A DNA stretch of 8,313 bases from Caldifarciminota bacterium (GTDB taxonomy: Bacteria; Hydrothermota; Hydrothermia; S141-80). The notes under the pieces were generated by a model that saw only the letters and a program-made list of their open reading frames with translations, did not search any database and had not been told where the DNA came from. The DNA is taken from the NCBI GenBank assembly GCA_015490255.1, contig WFYF01000327.1, forward strand, positions 1 through 8,313, given 5' to 3'. Positions 1-6,418 of this stretch are shown here, in pieces. The stretch's first letter is position 1, and every line of letters starts with the position of its first letter. Both the position numbers and the translations under genes were made by a program.

Positions 1-71
1 ACGCCTGCGTGCCCCCCCGGGAAAAGGCAAAGAAGAGAAAAAAGGAACCTCCCGCCAGGACTCCGGAGATG

Positions 72-97
72 TCGCCGGGGCCCTTTGACCCCGGTGA
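72..97 (+). repeat. Short GC-rich inverted repeat ahead of the lipoprotein gene
   Basis: Bases 72-80 can pair with 89-97: nine pairs including one G-U, six of them the CCGGGG/CCCCGG core, around an 8-base loop. Only a short T run follows (99-102), so it is a poor fit to a classical intrinsic terminator. It ends seven bases before the ribosome binding site of the lipoprotein gene. It could be the end of an upstream transcript, a leader hairpin, or chance in GC-rich DNA. Confidence 0.35.
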
Positions 98-103
98 GTT
101 TTG

Positions 104-110
104 AAGGAGG
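104..110 (+). promoter_or_regulatory. Shine-Dalgarno site that sets the lipoprotein start
   Basis: AAGGAGG lies seven bases before the GTG at 118-120. This near-consensus site favours the GTG over the in-frame TTG at 85. The protein that results begins directly with a lipoprotein signal peptide, which supports the same choice. Confidence 0.8.
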
Positions 111-117
111 AGAATCG

Positions 118-816
118 GTGAAGGGGCGTTTGTGGATGGTCGCGGTGCTGCTTGCAGCGTGCAGCATGCCCCTGGTGCGGTATGCCCCACCGGACCGACC
201 CCGGTGGGACGTGCCCTACGGGAAACCCTTTCCGGAGGGAACGCGGGGCATGGCGGTGGTGCGGGACACCCTGTGGGTGGGGGATCTTCAGGCGCTGCCG
301 AACGGCATCCGGCTGGCGGGACGGACCTTCCGGCTGGAAGAGGTGGACTGTCTGAGCTATCGCCTGCCGGCGAACTATTTTCCCTGGCAGATCGGCCTGC
401 AGGCGTTGATGTTCGGTGTGGCGGGGACGGCCCTCACGATCGCCGCCCTGACGGGTTCATGCGCATGCGACGTGGAACCGGAATTTGTGAGCGATACGCT
501 GGATCCATATGCCCTTCCGGTTGCCTTTACGGTGGGCATGTTCATGGGTCTGGCCTGTGCCATAGGAAAAGCGATTTGTGCCGGCCTCAAAGCAAGTGCC
601 GTTACCCTGGGAATGTCCTATGTGGTCCTCGGGACCATATACCCCCGCCTCCGCCTGCGGGAGCACCTCTACCGCTATACCCTCCATCAGGACCCCCTCT
701 GGCAGGAGCGATGCGCGGCGCTGCTGCATTTCTATGAACCCCTTCTCGCGGAGGATTCTCTCACCCTTCTCCTGCGGCAGGGGAAGACCGGGAAAGCCAT
801 TCCTCTGGGCTTTTGA
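118..816 (+). CDS. Predicted lipoprotein with internal hydrophobic segments, unknown function
   Basis: I do not recognise the family. Starting at the GTG after the strong ribosome binding site gives 232 residues. The N-terminus is a very short lipoprotein signal: basic residues at 2-4, a hydrophobic core at 5-14, and the lipobox LLAAC with lipidated Cys at 15. The next residue is Ser, not Asp, which in Gram-negative systems would favour the outer membrane. A Pro-rich linker follows (about 20-40), then a probably beta-rich part (45-82). Two or three hydrophobic, Gly/Ala-rich segments lie at about 92-113, 134-156 and 159-175, with a CxC at 115-117. The C-terminus (180-232) is charged and looks helical. 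Membrane-spanning segments inside a lipoprotein are unusual, so the protein may be an inner-membrane protein whose N-terminus mimics a lipobox. It is the only + strand gene here and converges on arsC, overlapping its 3' end by 56 bp. Coding is well supported; function is unknown. Confidence 0.75.
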   Translation: MKGRLWMVAVLLAACSMPLVRYAPPDRPRWDVPYGKPFPEGTRGMAVVRDTLWVGDLQALPNGIRLAGRTFRLEEVDCLSYRLPANYFPWQIGLQALMFGVAGTALTIAALTGSCACDVEPEFVSDTLDPYALPVAFTVGMFMGLACAIGKAICAGLKASAVTLGMSYVVLGTIYPRLRLREHLYRYTLHQDPLWQERCAALLHFYEPLLAEDSLTLLLRQGKTGKAIPLGF

Positions 817-1222
817 AGGTTCTGAGAATCCAGTCCCGGAGGGCATCTCGAACCTGCCGAAACGCCGCGAGCTGCTTCTGGGGATCCTTTACCGCCGAGG
901 GATCTGGAAAAGAACGGTGCATGCGGTGGGTGGCGTGAGGGAAAATGGGACAGGTCTCCCGGGCCTGATCGCACACCGTCACCACCACGTCAAACCACAT
1001 GTCCCGGAACTCCTCCACAGACTTGCTCTCGTGGCGAGCAATATCAATGCCAATCTCCCGCATGACCTGGACGGCCAGGGGGTGGACACCCCGGGGGTGC
1101 GTGCCTGCACTGAAGGCTTCAAAACAATCCCCCAGCAGGGCGTTCATCAGGCCCTCCGCCATCTGGGAACGGGCGCTGTTGTGAGTGCACAGAAACAGAA
1201 CCCGGCCTTTCCGCCTGGCCAT
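761..1222 (-). CDS. arsC: Arsenate reductase, thioredoxin-coupled (LMW-PTPase fold)
   Basis: This 153-residue cytoplasmic protein should reduce arsenate to arsenite by a three-cysteine relay that thioredoxin recharges. The phosphate-binding loop CTHNSARS starts at Cys12. The two relay cysteines are Cys84 and Cys91 in VCDQARETCP. Spacings of 72 and 79 from the first cysteine equal those of Bacillus subtilis ArsC (Cys10/82/89). Asp107-Pro108 matches the general-acid Asp of the family. These residues separate it from ordinary low-molecular-weight tyrosine phosphatases. An in-frame TAA two codons upstream fixes the ATG at 1222 as the earliest start; the ribosome binding site is weak. The protein is about 14 residues longer than B. 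subtilis ArsC, and the extra C-terminal tail is the part that overlaps the convergent lipoprotein gene. It follows rtcA after 34 bp and is the last gene of the block. No arsR, acr3 or arsB is in the window. Confidence 0.92.
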   Translation of the reverse strand: MARRKGRVLFLCTHNSARSQMAEGLMNALLGDCFEAFSAGTHPRGVHPLAVQVMREIGIDIARHESKSVEEFRDMWFDVVVTVCDQARETCPIFPHATHRMHRSFPDPSAVKDPQKQLAAFRQVRDALRDWILRTFKSPEEWLSRSSPAAGEG

Positions 1223-1256
1223 ATTTTAAAGATCCATCCGCTCTGTGAAGATCCGG

Positions 1257-2291
1257 TTAGCGCCCACGGGCAACCCCCGGACTCTGGAGGACAAGATCTT
1301 CCCGCCAGAGGATTCCCTCGCCAAAGAACGTCCGGAGCACATAAACCCCGCTTTCCAGGTGTCCGGTCCAGCGGGGCACCCGCAGGCATCCTCCCCGCAG
1401 AATCAGCCAGAGCAGCAGGTGATCTGCCAGATGCACGTCCACCGTGTGGGAACGGAACACCTCCAGGAGTTTCCGGGCGGCTTCTTCCCCCACGGCTTCG
1501 GCCGGCTTGCCCCGTTCCCCCAGGGCGTCCGCGCCTGCCCCTCTGCCATCCGCGGTCTCCATCCACAGGGTGATGCTGGAACCAGGACTCCGGGCCGGCA
1601 CATAGGTGGTGCGGATGTCCACAGGCAGACCGGTGGTTTCCAGAACGGATCGGGCTGCCCGGGCCTGTCGTTCGGCCACGTTTCGCTCTTTCAGCTGTTC
1701 GCTGGCGAGGGATATGCCCCGAAGGGCACGGGGCTTGAGGGGAGTGCACCCGTCCAGCAAAGGGCGGAATCCAGAGCGGGGCTCCACGGTGAGGCGCACA
1801 ACCCCGCCGCCCCGGGGATAGAACCCGTGCCGGAGCACCTCCAGGTGCAGGGTGCCTTCCCCTCGGAGCCAGGGGAGGTACACTTCCCGGATCCACAGGA
1901 GGGTGGGGGAAAAGGGCACGTCGGTGCCGCCCTGCAGGTGGAACATCATCTGACCGGGAGCGTGAAGGGCGAGGGGGATCAGGCTCTGGAGCACAAGGGA
2001 CAGAGCACCGGCCGTTCCCAGGTCATACATCATCTGTCCTGACCGGAGCTCTCCGGGGAAAAAGGTGATTTCGGTGGCCCCCACCGCCAGGGGTTCGGCC
2101 CGGGCTCCCGTCCACCGGGAAAGGATGTCCAGAATTCCCAGATGCTGGCGCTTCAGGCCGGGACGTCTTCGTCCGGCCCGGATGTGGACCATCCGGAAGG
2201 GCAGGCCGGTCAGGGTGCTCGCCACCAACGCGAGGCGCAGCATCTGACCGCCGCCCTCGCCCACCCGGCCATCCAGCAACCGGGGTTTCAT
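1257..2291 (-). CDS. rtcA: RNA 3'-terminal phosphate cyclase
   Basis: RtcA uses ATP to turn an RNA 3'-phosphate into a 2',3'-cyclic phosphate through a covalent His-AMP intermediate; it is a cytoplasmic RNA end-processing enzyme. The 344-residue length fits the family. Signatures in order: DGRVGEGGGQMLR at 7-19 (family DGxxGEGGGQxLR), RRRPGLKRQH at 41-50, GGTDVPFSPT at 121-130, HGFYPRGGG at 155-163, and VDVHLADHLL at 284-293. The C-terminal GHLESGVYVLRTF at 310-322 aligns with the segment holding the adenylylated His of E. coli RtcA (SHLLTNIAVVERF, His309), which makes His311 the likely nucleophile. The ATG at 2291 overlaps the stop of the GGDEF gene as ATGA. Its own ribosome binding site is poor, so translation is probably coupled. 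The frame is open further upstream, but the extension is antisense-like sequence inside the GGDEF gene. No rtcB or rtcR is nearby. Confidence 0.93.
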   Translation of the reverse strand: MKPRLLDGRVGEGGGQMLRLALVASTLTGLPFRMVHIRAGRRRPGLKRQHLGILDILSRWTGARAEPLAVGATEITFFPGELRSGQMMYDLGTAGALSLVLQSLIPLALHAPGQMMFHLQGGTDVPFSPTLLWIREVYLPWLRGEGTLHLEVLRHGFYPRGGGVVRLTVEPRSGFRPLLDGCTPLKPRALRGISLASEQLKERNVAERQARAARSVLETTGLPVDIRTTYVPARSPGSSITLWMETADGRGAGADALGERGKPAEAVGEEAARKLLEVFRSHTVDVHLADHLLLWLILRGGCLRVPRWTGHLESGVYVLRTFFGEGILWREDLVLQSPGVARGR

Positions 2292-3325
2292 GTTTCCAGA
2301 ATCCGTCCCACCCGGACGCGGTTTTTCCCTTCGTGTTTGGCCCGATACAGAGCCTGATCCACCCGGGCAAGGAGCCGCCGGAGTTCCTCTCCGGGGTGCT
2401 GCTGGGCCACCCCCACACTGCCGGTCACCCTCGGGAGGCCCGGGACTTCCAGGGAAGCGATGGTCCTGCGAATCCGCTCCGCCAGGGCCAGCGCCCCTTC
2501 CAGATCCACAGGGGTCAGCACCATGAACTCTTCTCCTCCCCACCGGTACAGCGTGGTCCCTTCCGGCAGCACCTCCCGAACCCGGCGGGCACAGGCCACG
2601 AGGAGGGCGTCTCCCTGATGGTGGCCCAGGGTGTCGTTGATCCGCTTGAAATCATCCAGATCAAACATCACCAGACTTATCGGACGGCCGGATTCCTGAA
2701 GCCGCTCCACATCCCTCCAGAAGGCCAGACGATTGGGCAGACCGGTCAGGGTGTCGGCGTGAGCGAGAGAAACCCATGCGGATTCGTAAATGCCCACAAG
2801 CCTTGAGCTCAGTTCCAGCGCCACCGTGGTGATCCCGTACGTCAGGAGGGACTCCGTGAGGTGCATCACCGATGTGCCCCGGAGGGAATACCGGAGGAGC
2901 ACGGTCAGAAAATACAGCACACCAAATCCCAGGGAAAAGGGGAGCCCCCGCCGCAGCCCGAGATAGGCCACAGGGGGAACCGCTGGAAGCCAGACCAGGG
3001 AAGAGATGTCCCCGGGGAGTTCGTCCCAGATGGCCACATAAAACACCAGGGGCAGCCCGGCCACCATGCAATACCGGAGGAACCGCTCCACACGCCACGA
3101 ACGCCACAGAGCCACCGGAAGCAGAAGGGAAGGAATCACCATCGCGGCCTGGAGGAGGGGGACCCACCGGGAGCCTTCCAGAAAGTCCATCCAGGCGTAA
3201 AAGGCATAGAGCGGGGCGGCCACCGCGCTCATGCCCGCCACGATCCACTTTTCCATCCGCACCGCCCGGGCGAAGATTTCCCGGGCAAAAGGGAGGCCTT
3301 CCAGCGGTGATGTCTCGGGTTTCAT
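2288..3325 (-). CDS. Membrane-anchored GGDEF diguanylate cyclase
   Basis: The 345-residue protein should make c-di-GMP from two GTP on the cytoplasmic face of the membrane. About six hydrophobic segments fill the N-terminal half (roughly 26-44, 55-74, 82-100, 107-123, 128-146 and 155-180), with no recognised sensor domain. The GGDEF domain starts at DTLTGLPNR (191-199). FDLDDFKRIND (221-231) carries the metal ligand Asp222 and the guanine-contacting Asn230; Asp239 is at the right spacing for the second guanine contact. The signature is GGEEF at 263-267, an active-type variant, and DQALYRAK is at 323-330. The usual RxxD inhibition site five residues before the signature is replaced by PEGT (254-257). 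The ATG at 3325 is chosen over an in-frame start at 3484 because AGGGA lies five bases upstream and the longer version would run 101 bp into the previous gene. It ends in an ATGA overlap with rtcA. Confidence 0.92.
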   Translation of the reverse strand: MKPETSPLEGLPFAREIFARAVRMEKWIVAGMSAVAAPLYAFYAWMDFLEGSRWVPLLQAAMVIPSLLLPVALWRSWRVERFLRYCMVAGLPLVFYVAIWDELPGDISSLVWLPAVPPVAYLGLRRGLPFSLGFGVLYFLTVLLRYSLRGTSVMHLTESLLTYGITTVALELSSRLVGIYESAWVSLAHADTLTGLPNRLAFWRDVERLQESGRPISLVMFDLDDFKRINDTLGHHQGDALLVACARRVREVLPEGTTLYRWGGEEFMVLTPVDLEGALALAERIRRTIASLEVPGLPRVTGSVGVAQQHPGEELRRLLARVDQALYRAKHEGKNRVRVGRILET

Positions 3326-3330
3326 GCCTG

Positions 3331-3335
3331 TCCCT
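3331..3335 (-). promoter_or_regulatory. Ribosome binding site for the GGDEF gene
   Basis: On the - strand AGGGA lies five bases before the ATG at 3325. It supports that start over the longer in-frame alternative that begins inside the preceding glycosyltransferase gene. Confidence 0.5.
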
Positions 3336-3352
3336 GATGTCCTGTTCCCGCT

Positions 3353-3381
3353 ATCATACACCCCCGCGCCCGGCCGGACCA
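3353..3381 (-). promoter_or_regulatory. Weak candidate promoter before the GGDEF gene
   Basis: The 58-bp gap before the GGDEF gene is the widest in the - strand block. It holds TATGAT (3358-3353 on the - strand), a five-of-six match to a sigma70 -10 box. TGGTCC sits 17 bp upstream, matching only three of six -35 positions. If real, it would let the GGDEF-rtcA-arsC genes be expressed separately from the glycosyltransferases. The -35 is poor and chance is quite possible. Confidence 0.22.
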
Positions 3382-3383
3382 CC

Positions 3384-4886
3384 TCAGGGATCCAGGGTCC
3401 ACCGCACTCCGGGGGGCAGACTGTCCCGGGAGAACTGAAGAAACGCCTGCCGCAGGCGGGGATATTCCGTGGAGTCCACCGCAAAGAAGGAGATCACGCT
3501 GTCTCCGGCGATCAGGTTGTCCGGGATGGTCCATCGCCCCACCCGTCGCCACCGCCTCCGGAGTTCGGGAAACCATTTTTCATAAAAGATGGCCACCCGC
3601 ACCCCCCGCGCTTCCACATACCGGGGCAGTTCTGCCACTTTGCCCTCCAGACGGAGCCGGGCCACGTGAATATCTCCAAGGCCCACCAGGTCCACACACC
3701 GGAGATCCGCAAAAAAGTTGGGGGCTCCCACATCGCCCAGGGCCACGGTTTCACCCTCATAGAAGGCCCGGAGAAACCGCGCGGTTTGGATCTGCATGTC
3801 GTGGATGTTCCGGGCTGCCTGCGGGGTGAGGGGGAAGGCAAGCACCCGGGGAAAAGGAATGGCGATCAGCCCGATCAGCATCAGGCGCCGGGTTGCCCGG
3901 GGAAGCTCCGGGAGGGCCCACCCCAGCACCAGCAGACCCAGACTGATCAGATAGGCTTCATACCGGAAAAACCATCCGGTTCGGGCCAGGGAAAGGTGGA
4001 GGAAGGTTCCCACCGCAAGGGTCAGGGCGGCCACGGTCAGGGGATCGGCCGGAATGGAGATGCCTGCCCGTCTCCGGCGGTGGAGAATCCACCCGAGCAC
4101 CAACAGAAGAACCGCGAGTTCCGGGGCCCGCTGGAGGTTGTCCCAGAGGTTCCGGACGACGCCCTGGAAGGTGAGTTCTGCCCCTTTGAGCCGGAGGGTG
4201 GGTGGGAAGAACCCCCACCCGTGGAGGGCGGTCACCAGTCCGTACATCACAGCGGGCATCCAGGCCGCTGCGACAAGCAGGATTGCATCTTTCACCCGGC
4301 GGGCATGGAGGAGCAAGAGCACAAAGGCCGCCGCAAGGAACAGGCTTTCATACCGGAACGCCGTGGACACCGCGGCCAGGATCAGCACGGTTTTTCCGTA
4401 TTCTCCTGCAACCGCCCACCGAACCCCCAGGGCAAAAAAGGGAATCACCGTCAGGATGTGAAGGGTGTGTTCCATGCCGAGCACCGCCATCACCGGGAGG
4501 GGAACCACGAAAAGATGGAGGGGTTCCAGAAGGGTGCTCCATCGCTGTGCATGCTGTTTCAGGAACTTCCCCCACAGGATCACGCTCCCCGCTCCCCCGA
4601 GGATGCCCAGAAAAAGCGGGATCCATACCGTCACCCCCAGCAGGGCAAAGCCTCCGGCGATAAGCAGCGTGAACAGGGGAGAGGACGTGGTGGAAGAGAA
4701 GGCATAGGGTGTGAGGCCCCACACGCCGTCTTCCACAAAATGCCGGGCCACCGCCATGTGGATGTAGGCGTCGTCCAGGGGATAGATCCACATGCCGCCG
4801 GTGTGGTCCAGGACCTCCCAGATCAGCCCGACCACCAGCAAGCCATAACCGAACAAAAGAAATCCTGCACCTGGCCTCCACCTCAT
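3384..4886 (-). CDS. GT-C-like membrane glycosyltransferase, paralog 3
   Basis: This 500-residue polytopic membrane protein is the last of three tandem paralogs. GT-C enzymes move sugars from polyprenyl-phosphate donors to acceptors on the outer face of the membrane; the acceptor here is unknown. The first external loop has WIYPLDDAYIHMAVARH (33-49) with the acidic pair Asp38-Asp39 expected for the catalytic or metal site. Later motifs shared by the paralogs are LGMEHTLH (136-143), FRYESLF (177-183), HGWGFFPPTL (222-231) and LARTGWFFRYEAYL (300-313). Roughly ten or more hydrophobic segments run to about 350. A soluble C-terminal domain follows, with GDVGAPNFFADLRCVDLVGL at 384-403 and VGRWTIPDN at 449-457. 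The ATG overlaps the stop of paralog 2 as ATGA and has a strong GGAGG six bases upstream. I infer GT-C from motif pattern and topology, not from a named family match; another polytopic envelope protein remains possible. Confidence 0.78.
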   Translation of the reverse strand: MRWRPGAGFLLFGYGLLVVGLIWEVLDHTGGMWIYPLDDAYIHMAVARHFVEDGVWGLTPYAFSSTTSSPLFTLLIAGGFALLGVTVWIPLFLGILGGAGSVILWGKFLKQHAQRWSTLLEPLHLFVVPLPVMAVLGMEHTLHILTVIPFFALGVRWAVAGEYGKTVLILAAVSTAFRYESLFLAAAFVLLLLHARRVKDAILLVAAAWMPAVMYGLVTALHGWGFFPPTLRLKGAELTFQGVVRNLWDNLQRAPELAVLLLVLGWILHRRRRAGISIPADPLTVAALTLAVGTFLHLSLARTGWFFRYEAYLISLGLLVLGWALPELPRATRRLMLIGLIAIPFPRVLAFPLTPQAARNIHDMQIQTARFLRAFYEGETVALGDVGAPNFFADLRCVDLVGLGDIHVARLRLEGKVAELPRYVEARGVRVAIFYEKWFPELRRRWRRVGRWTIPDNLIAGDSVISFFAVDSTEYPRLRQAFLQFSRDSLPPGVRWTLDP

Positions 4887-6418
4887 CGGGTCCCTCCAGG
4901 TGTTCCTTCAGCGGGAGTGATCCCCAGGTCCCGATAGCGACTGGACAGGCGGATCCATCCTGCCCTGGCTTCCTCGCATACACTGTCGCAGAGGCAATAG
5001 AACCAGACGATCCCTTCAGGGTCAACGGCGGAGTGCTCCACAACCCACGTTCCCACGAGGGTCCCCTGGCGCTCAAGGGCGGCGCGGAACACACGCTCCC
5101 GGGTTACCGCAATGCAGGCGCCCTCCTGCCGGGCATGCTCCACCAGGCTGTCCACCTGGCCGTGCCGCCACATCCGGGACAGGCGGGCGTGGGAAAGGCC
5201 GTACAGGTCAGAAACACGAACGCCCATCCACCAGGCAAAGGTGGGACTGTCCGTGGCCAGCCGTACAGACTTCTCCATCCCCTCCTCCCCCCAGAGGAGC
5301 GGAAGATAAACGGTTCGGAAGGACCCCCATGCCAGCGATGGCAGTTGCAGCACGCCCATCATTCGGGGGAGGGGGATGACAAAGAACCCGGCAAGCAACA
5401 GTTTCTGTACGGCTGAAGGGGGCGTGGAAAGCGCAACCCCCGCAAGACCCAGCATGGAAAGTCCGACCGCGTAGGCTTCGTAGGAGAGGTAATTCCCGGT
5501 GCGCGCCAGAGCGAAGTGCAGCGCTGTCCCCAGAGAGGTCACCAGCAACCACCCCTGCCAGAACTCCCTTTTGCCTCCCCGGGAGAGTCCCCACCAGCCC
5601 AGCGCGAGAAGACCTGTCACTTCCATACCGTTCAAAAGGTTGGTCCGGAAATTCTGAAAAAACCGGGGCAGCCAGAGGTAGACATCCGGCGGAAGGTTTG
5701 ACCGGTGTGTCAGCGTCAGCGGGAAAAACGTCCCGCCGTGGACCACGCTGATCAACCCATACATGCCCACGCCCAGTCCTCCCAGAAAGAGGATCTCCAG
5801 CCCTTCCCGAAACTCCCGATGGATCCACCGGATCGCGGCAAGTCCCAGGACCAGAAAAAGAAACTCATAGCGAACAAGGGGGGCAAGGGGCAGAATCAGG
5901 CGGAATGCCGGATGTCGGGCAAGGACGGTCCAGAGAAGCAGGGTGGCCGTGGCAATGGCGAGGGTAAACTCCATTCCCAGCAGGCTGATCAGGGGCAGAG
6001 GGACATAGAAAACCAGCGCAAGAGCCAGGAGGGAGTTCCATACCGGACGGGACGCAAGATGCAGAAGCCTGATGGAGAGGTGGAGAAACAACGCACCCCC
6101 CAGAAAGTTGAACAGGAGGGGAATCCACAGTCTCCAGGCTTCCTGGCGGACCAGGAAGAATCCCAGGGCCACGAGGAAGGTGTATAGCGGAGAAGAGGAT
6201 GAAGAGGAGAATCTTTCCGGCGTGAGACCCCACACGCCATGATCCACAAAATTCCGCGCCATCACCATGTGCGCCGCGGCATCGCCGATATAAATCCATT
6301 GCCCTCCGGACCGCAGAAAGGTATAGATCCCAACTCCCCACACGCCCATCGCGTAGAGGCCCAGGGGGATCAGAAATGCCGGGGAGAGAAGGGTCTTCAG
6401 GGAGGAACGGTGTACCAT
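4883..6418 (-). CDS. GT-C-like membrane glycosyltransferase, paralog 2 (divergent)
   Basis: The middle paralog has 511 residues, with the same layout: an N-terminal membrane helix, a conserved first loop, about ten further hydrophobic segments, and a soluble C-terminal domain. The first loop reads WIYIGDAAAHMVMARN (41-56). Against its neighbours it is one residue shorter and the Asp pair has become Gly45-Asp46, while His50 is kept. Other shared motifs have also drifted: LGMEFTLA (147-154) for LGMEHTLH, VRYEFLF (182-188) for the RYESLF motif, and ARTGNYLSYEAY (305-316) in which the Arg before YEAY is lost. The C-terminal domain keeps RVSDLYGL (401-408) but ends with a cysteine cluster, CLCDSVC at 475-481, absent from the other two. 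It may have a different donor or acceptor, or be a non-catalytic partner. The ATG at 6418 lies inside the end of paralog 1 (22-bp overlap) with a GAAGG-like ribosome binding site upstream. Confidence 0.75.
   Translation of the reverse strand: MVHRSSLKTLLSPAFLIPLGLYAMGVWGVGIYTFLRSGGQWIYIGDAAAHMVMARNFVDHGVWGLTPERFSSSSSSPLYTFLVALGFFLVRQEAWRLWIPLLFNFLGGALFLHLSIRLLHLASRPVWNSLLALALVFYVPLPLISLLGMEFTLAIATATLLLWTVLARHPAFRLILPLAPLVRYEFLFLVLGLAAIRWIHREFREGLEILFLGGLGVGMYGLISVVHGGTFFPLTLTHRSNLPPDVYLWLPRFFQNFRTNLLNGMEVTGLLALGWWGLSRGGKREFWQGWLLVTSLGTALHFALARTGNYLSYEAYAVGLSMLGLAGVALSTPPSAVQKLLLAGFFVIPLPRMMGVLQLPSLAWGSFRTVYLPLLWGEEGMEKSVRLATDSPTFAWWMGVRVSDLYGLSHARLSRMWRHGQVDSLVEHARQEGACIAVTRERVFRAALERQGTLVGTWVVEHSAVDPEGIVWFYCLCDSVCEEARAGWIRLSSRYRDLGITPAEGTPGGTR
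4893..4897 (-). promoter_or_regulatory. Ribosome binding site for glycosyltransferase paralog 3
   Basis: On the - strand GGAGG sits six bases before the ATG at 4886, inside the 3' end of paralog 2. With the ATGA overlap it fixes the start and suggests both coupled and independent initiation. Confidence 0.7.

Larger units (their letters stand above)
1..117 (+). other. Leader region upstream of the lipoprotein gene, possibly the end of an upstream gene
   Basis: All three + strand frames are open from the window edge. One closes at a TGA at 86-88 and another at a TGA at 102-104; the third runs into the lipoprotein gene. Both closing frames translate to a hydrophilic, Lys/Arg/Glu/Pro-rich tail, so this may be the disordered C-terminus of an upstream + strand gene. 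I cannot tell which frame is used, or whether the stretch is non-coding. An A-rich purine tract at 21-46 could also be untranslated leader. No clear -35/-10 promoter pair is visible. Confidence 0.3.

Noticed and set aside
817..855. AGGTTC (817-822) and GAACCT (850-855) as a terminator for the lipoprotein gene
   Set aside because: The stem is only six pairs, the loop is 27 bases and no T tract follows. It also lies inside arsC.
578..1573. A 331-codon open frame on the + strand
   Set aside because: It crosses the lipoprotein gene out of frame and runs antisense through arsC and the end of rtcA, both of which have clear family motifs.
1245..2042. A 265-codon open frame on the + strand
   Set aside because: It is entirely antisense to rtcA, has low-complexity Gly/Pro/His composition and no plausible ribosome binding site context.
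2292..2543. An 84-codon N-terminal extension of rtcA
   Set aside because: Family homology starts at the ATG at 2291, which forms an ATGA overlap with the GGDEF stop. The extension is an out-of-frame reading of the GGDEF domain.
3326..3484. A 53-codon N-terminal extension of the GGDEF protein
   Set aside because: It would overlap the glycosyltransferase 3' end by 101 bp and is Pro/Gly/Cys-rich. The ATG at 3325 has its own ribosome binding site.
3231..4937. A 568-codon open frame on the + strand
   Set aside because: It lies antisense to glycosyltransferase paralog 3 and the start of the GGDEF gene. Its product is dominated by His, Gln, Gly, Pro and Glu with no domain pattern, as expected for the shadow of a GC-rich membrane-protein gene.
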